Source: Streptomyces fradiae ATCC 10745 = DSM 40063 (GTDB lineage: Bacteria; Actinomycetota; Actinomycetes; Streptomycetales; Streptomycetaceae). From it: DNA of 64,000 nucleotides. The notes under the pieces are model-generated. The model was not told the DNA's origin. It saw nothing but the letters and a program-made list of their open reading frames with translations, and ran no database searches. Positions within the stretch are counted from its first letter, which is position 1, and each line of letters opens with the position of its first letter. Both the position numbers and the translations under genes were made by a program. This document shows positions 60,633 through 64,000 of the stretch, in pieces. The DNA lies in NCBI RefSeq assembly GCF_008704425.1, contig NZ_CP023696.1, positions 1,102,501 through 1,166,500 on the forward strand. Reading direction: 5' to 3'.

Positions 60633-61958
60633 TCAGCAGCCGTCGCAGGGGCAGCAGCAGTCGCACCCGCAGTCGCAGTTGCCGCAGTCCCGGCAGCAGC
60701 CCTCGCGCTTCTTGCGGGACCAGGGGCCCTCGTACTCCTTCGCGCAGCAGATCTGGCACGTGCAGAAGAGGCCGGTGAAGACGGCGCACCCGGCCAGCAG
60801 CCCGCGCGGCGGCTTCTTCATCGGCCCCCCGGCCCCTCCGCCGAAGCCGCCGCCCCGGCCCCCGTGGCCCCCGTGACCCCCGTGGCCGCCGTACCCCCCG
60901 CCCGGCTGCCCGCCGTGCCCGACCGGCCCCTCGCCGTACCCGCCCGGCTGCCCGCCCGGCAGGCCCGCGTACGGCTGCCCGCCGCCGTGCGCGTTCGGGG
61001 CGCCGTACGGCCCCTGGCCGCCCGCGCCGCCCCCGTACGGGTTCCCCGAGCCGTGCGGCGGCCGGGGCGCGCCGGGGGCGCCGTGCCCCCGGTGCGCGCA
61101 GCCCGTCGTGGCGAACGCGCGGTCCACGGAGCGCCGCAGCTCGTGCGCGAGGAGCCGGTGCACCAGCCGGTCGTCCACGAACGCGGCGTCCCGCAGCGCG
61201 AGGCGCACCCCGTGCACGGCGTCGTCGGCGAGGCGCCGCGCCTCCGCCAGGGAGGTGCCGGTCGCGGTGAGCGGGTTCCAGGCGCCCGCCCCGGTGTCGG
61301 CGGCGAGGTCCTCGACGGCGTCGAGCAGGTGGGCGAGGCGCCCGAACAGCCGGCCGGCCTCCGCGAGGGGCGCGGCGTTCCCGGGGCGGCCGGCGAGGAC
61401 CGCGGTGTGGGCGAACGCGGCGGCGGTGGCCGTCTCGGTCGGCTCGGTCACCGCCAGCAGGGGCGTGCCGGGCCCGGCCAGCGCCTCGACGCCGGCCTGC
61501 CGGTCAACCGCGTCGAGCAGGACCGCCGTGTCGAACCCGAGTTCCCGTCCCGTCCTGGCGCCCGCGGCGTCCCAGCGGCGGGCCACCCGGCGGGCCGCCG
61601 CGGCGACCGGCCTGCGGGCCAGCAGCCCGTCCCGGTCGGCGACGTGGTCCCGCATCTTCGCCGAGGCAAGCACCAGGGAGACGGCGGCGGCCAGCCGGGC
61701 GCCCTCGCCGCGCGCCACGGGCGCGGTCCGCATGGCGCGCAGCGGGCAGGGGCCTGCGGTGCGCCGCGCGGCCGGGGTGCGCTCGGTCTGAGCCTCCGTC
61801 AGCACCGAGACGATCAGCCCGTCGTAGTTGGTGGCGATCCGGGCGAACTGGCCGTGGTCGGCGCGCAGCGCGAGGCACAGCCCGCACAGATGGGCCAGCC
61901 ACTCCTCCCTGAGCCCCTCGGTGAGGCGGTGTGAACAGGGCCTGACGATTCCGAACAT
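60633..61958 (-). CDS. DUF5685 protein with Gly-rich linker and Cys-rich tail
   Basis: 441 residues. The first about 290 residues are an all-helical DUF5685 domain (MFGIVRPCSHRLTEGLREEW, HLCGLCLALRADHGQFAR, SVLTEAQTERTPAARRTAGP), with Cys at PCSHR, CGLC and PCPL. A linker of about 90 residues rich in Gly, Pro, His and Tyr (GYGGHGGHGGHGGRGGG) follows. The last 45 residues are extremely Cys-rich (FCTCQICCAKE, CCRDCGNCDCGCDCCCPCDGC). The whole could bind several metal ions or a cluster. Function unknown. ATG 61958 gives the family start MFG. Confidence 0.8.
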   Translation of the reverse strand: MFGIVRPCSHRLTEGLREEWLAHLCGLCLALRADHGQFARIATNYDGLIVSVLTEAQTERTPAARRTAGPCPLRAMRTAPVARGEGARLAAAVSLVLASAKMRDHVADRDGLLARRPVAAAARRVARRWDAAGARTGRELGFDTAVLLDAVDRQAGVEALAGPGTPLLAVTEPTETATAAAFAHTAVLAGRPGNAAPLAEAGRLFGRLAHLLDAVEDLAADTGAGAWNPLTATGTSLAEARRLADDAVHGVRLALRDAAFVDDRLVHRLLAHELRRSVDRAFATTGCAHRGHGAPGAPRPPHGSGNPYGGGAGGQGPYGAPNAHGGGQPYAGLPGGQPGGYGEGPVGHGGQPGGGYGGHGGHGGHGGRGGGFGGGAGGPMKKPPRGLLAGCAVFTGLFCTCQICCAKEYEGPWSRKKREGCCRDCGNCDCGCDCCCPCDGC

Positions 61959-62233
61959 GCGCTCCCCCGTGACCTGAAACCCGATGCGCGGGGCATCGTA
62001 TACAGGGACGGCGTTCACCCGGACGCGCCGCGACGCGCCCGACCGGTGTGAATTTCATATCTGGGGTAGAAGAACGCCGTTACGCAGCAAGAACCCTGAC
62101 AGATCACCATATCTTCTGCACCAGTACCGTCACGAAACGCTCGCTCGGCGGCTATCCACTTGGCGTGCGATCCGCATCATGGACGACCATAGGGATGCGG
62201 AACCACACGTGACCACGTTGAAAGGAGGCGTCC

Positions 62234-62668
62234 ATGGGATCGGTGCGCAAGGCGAGTGCCTGGCTGGGACTCGTCGAGGACAACGACGAGCGCTACTACG
62301 ACGACGAGTACGCCGAGACTGCCGAGAACGGCGACGCCTGGGTGACCGACCCACGGGTGCGGGTCGCCTCCGAGAGCGCCCACCAGGAGGGCCGCCGGAT
62401 CGCCACGGTGTCGCCCGACGGCTTCCGCGACGCCCGCACGATCGGCGAGCTGTTCCGCGACGGCGTCCCGGTCATCATGAACCTCACGGCCATGGAGCCC
62501 GACGACGCCAAGCGCGTGGTGGACTTCGCGGCCGGGCTCACCTTCGGACTGCGCGGCTCCATCGAGCGCGTGGCCACCCGCGTCTTCCTGCTGACGCCCG
62601 CGGACACGCTGATCGTCACCGCCGAGCACGGCGGCCGCGACCAGGACGGCTTCTTCAACCAGAGTTGA
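62234..62668 (+). CDS. sflA: SepF-like cell division protein (SflA)
   Basis: 144 residues. Charged N-terminus ([14 protein letters not shown]), then the SepF/DUF552 domain at about 50-135: [60 protein letters not shown]. SepF anchors FtsZ to the membrane; Streptomyces has two extra paralogues, SflA and SflB, that influence FtsZ and DivIVA placement. Position next to the ACAD and near dnaE2 fits S. coelicolor SCO1749 (SflA) from memory. AAAGGAGG is a perfect ribosome binding site. The 275-bp upstream gap is A/T-rich near 62040-62120 and holds its promoter. Confidence 0.85.
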   Translation: MGSVRKASAWLGLVEDNDERYYDDEYAETAENGDAWVTDPRVRVASESAHQEGRRIATVSPDGFRDARTIGELFRDGVPVIMNLTAMEPDDAKRVVDFAAGLTFGLRGSIERVATRVFLLTPADTLIVTAEHGGRDQDGFFNQS

Positions 62669-62680
62669 CGGCCGGGCCGC

Positions 62681-63871
62681 TCACCGGAAGGCGTCGAGCC
62701 CGGTGAGCGCCTTGCCGAGCACCAGCTGGTGCATCTCGACCGTGCCCTCGTAGGTGAGCACCGACTCCAGGTTGGTGGCGTGCCGCATCACGGGGTACTC
62801 CAGGGAGATCCCGTTGGCGCCGAGGATCGTCCGCGCCGTGCGGCAGATCTCGATCGCCTCCCGTACGTTGTTCAGCTTGCCGAAGCTGACCTGCTCCGGG
62901 CGCAGCCGCCCCGCGTCCATCCGCCGCCCCAGGTGGTGGGCGAGCAGGACGCCCTTGTGCAGCTCCACCGCCATGTCGGCCAGCTTGGCCTGGGTGAGCT
63001 GGAAGCCGCCGATGGGCCGCCCGAACTGCTCCCGCGTCCGCGCGTAGTCGAGCGCCGCCTCGAAGGAGGCCCGCGCCGCGCCCATGGCGCCCCACACGAT
63101 CCCGTACCGGGCGTGCGACAGGCAGCCGAGGGGGCCCTTCAGACCGGTCACACCGGGCAGCACCGCGTCGGCGGGCAGCCGTACGCCGTCCATCACCAGC
63201 TCGCTGGTGACGCTGGCGCGCAGCGACCACTTGTGGCGGATCTCCGGCGCGGAGAAGCCCGGCGCGTCGGTCGGCACGACGAAGCCGCGCATCCCCTCGT
63301 CCGTCTGCGCCCAGACGACGGCCACCCCGGCGACCGAGCCGTTGGTGATCCACATCTTGCGGCCGGTGAGCACCCAGTCCGCGCCGTCCCGCTTGGCGTG
63401 GGTGCGCAGGGCGGCCGGGTCCGAGCCGTGGTCGGGCTCGGTGAGGCCGAAGCAGCCGATCGTCTCGCCCGCCGCCATGGACGGCAGCCACCGCCGCTTC
63501 TGCTCCTCGGAGCCGTACCTCCAGATCGCGTACATGGCGAGCGAGCCCTGCACGGAGACGAGGGAGCGGATGCCGGAGTCGGCGGCCTCCAGCTCCAGGC
63601 AGGCCAGCCCGTACTGGACGGCGCTCGCCCCGGCGCAGCCGTACCCCTCCAGGGACATGCCGAGGGCGCCGATCGCGCCCAGCTCGCGGGCGAGCTCCCG
63701 GATGACGGGCAGCTCGCCCTTCTCGTACCACTCGGCGACGTGCGGCAGCACCCGCTCGGCCGCCCAGGCACGCACCGTGTCGCGGACGGCGAGGTCCTCG
63801 GGGGCGAGCAGGTCGTCCAGGCCGAGCGGGTCGGCCGGGTCGAACGGCGGGAGCTTCGAGGGTGCGGGCAT
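62681..63871 (-). CDS. Glutaryl-CoA dehydrogenase-like acyl-CoA dehydrogenase
   Basis: 396 residues. Motifs: CFGLTEPDHGSDPAALRTHA, KMWITNGSVAGVAVVWAQ, REQFGRPIGGFQLTQAKLAD, GANGISLEYPVMRHATNLES and catalytic Glu in TYEGTVEMHQLVLG. EAADSGIRSLVSVQGSLAM resembles the glutaryl-CoA dehydrogenase segment whose Arg contacts the distal carboxylate. Probably degrades glutaryl-CoA or a related dicarboxyl CoA from lysine. ATG 63871 has GGAGG six bases upstream, better than the GTG at 63895. Convergent with sflA. Confidence 0.9.
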   Translation of the reverse strand: MPAPSKLPPFDPADPLGLDDLLAPEDLAVRDTVRAWAAERVLPHVAEWYEKGELPVIRELARELGAIGALGMSLEGYGCAGASAVQYGLACLELEAADSGIRSLVSVQGSLAMYAIWRYGSEEQKRRWLPSMAAGETIGCFGLTEPDHGSDPAALRTHAKRDGADWVLTGRKMWITNGSVAGVAVVWAQTDEGMRGFVVPTDAPGFSAPEIRHKWSLRASVTSELVMDGVRLPADAVLPGVTGLKGPLGCLSHARYGIVWGAMGAARASFEAALDYARTREQFGRPIGGFQLTQAKLADMAVELHKGVLLAHHLGRRMDAGRLRPEQVSFGKLNNVREAIEICRTARTILGANGISLEYPVMRHATNLESVLTYEGTVEMHQLVLGKALTGLDAFR

Positions 63872-64000
63872 ACGGGCCTCCGGCGGCTGGCTCACCAGGG
63901 ATACGGCGGGGTGGGGCTGCTGATCGTCGACTGGGCGCGACGTTACGGCTCAGTGCGCCGCGCGTCCAGAGCCGGCCGGCTCCGCGGGGGCGCACCGCAG

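Overview
The window is chromosomal DNA from a Streptomyces or a very close relative. GC is very high and codon third positions are almost all G or C. It carries a SoxR with the [2Fe-2S] cysteine pattern, a SepF paralogue, a DnaE2/Y-family polymerase pair, DUF5925 and type ISP proteins typical of the genus, and many TetR and GntR regulators. From memory, the order gntR-gntK-gntP, soxR, aldehyde/alcohol dehydrogenases, hmgA, secreted SGNH lipase, second lipase, dinB2-dnaE2, sflA matches Streptomyces coelicolor roughly from SCO1678 to SCO1750. The window is therefore mostly conserved core chromosome with a few insertions.

Layout. 1-3.3 kb: end of a xylulokinase gene coupled to an alpha-xylosidase (xyloside use). 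3.4-4.3 kb: a pseudouridine synthase. 4.4-7.5 kb: gluconate regulator, kinase and permease. 7.6-14.6 kb: miscellaneous enzymes (ASCH/NTF2 protein, FAD dehydrogenase, Nudix, two DUF202 membrane proteins, Imm35-like protein, quinone reductase, His-rich protein, metallo-beta-lactamase fold hydrolase). 15.2-19.1 kb: an APH-fold kinase and acyl-CoA dehydrogenase operon (a split version of eukaryotic ACAD10/11), with its TetR and SDR. 19.4-23.9 kb: NamZ-like muramidase, zinc-ribbon protein, SoxR, MaoC hydratase with its TetR, YiaA-like membrane protein. 24.1-31.1 kb: an accessory island with a lasso peptide gene cluster (precursor, cyclase, RRE protein, protease, ABC exporter) and a divergent XRE/TPR regulator, bracketed by imperfect 48-bp direct repeats. 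31.2-38 kb: acyl-CoA dehydrogenase/TetR pair, ArsR-like regulator, DMT transporter, alcohol and aldehyde dehydrogenases. 38.5-40 kb: class F sortase and a probable wall protein. 40.6-44.2 kb: homogentisate dioxygenase, GntR regulator, orphan type ISP protein. 44.3-48.6 kb: TetR with a drug-type ABC exporter, CoA-transferase, small conserved protein. 49-54.3 kb: two secreted lipases around an AAA ATPase, GntR, GNAT and DUF402. 54.6-59.1 kb: SOS-type mutagenesis pair. 59.3-63.9 kb: membrane protein, DUF5685 Cys-rich protein, SepF-like division protein, glutaryl-CoA dehydrogenase-like enzyme.

The most interesting content is the lasso peptide cluster. Its predicted core (GRQDFNDSDKTNYFEG) is very acidic and polar and I do not recognise it. 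The flanking repeats and a truncated gene at the right junction suggest that the cluster was inserted. Several local regulators (GntR, four TetRs) can be matched to inverted-repeat operators, and three of the TetR sites recur at more than one promoter, which links genes into small regulons. Many gaps between genes hold GC-rich minisatellites.
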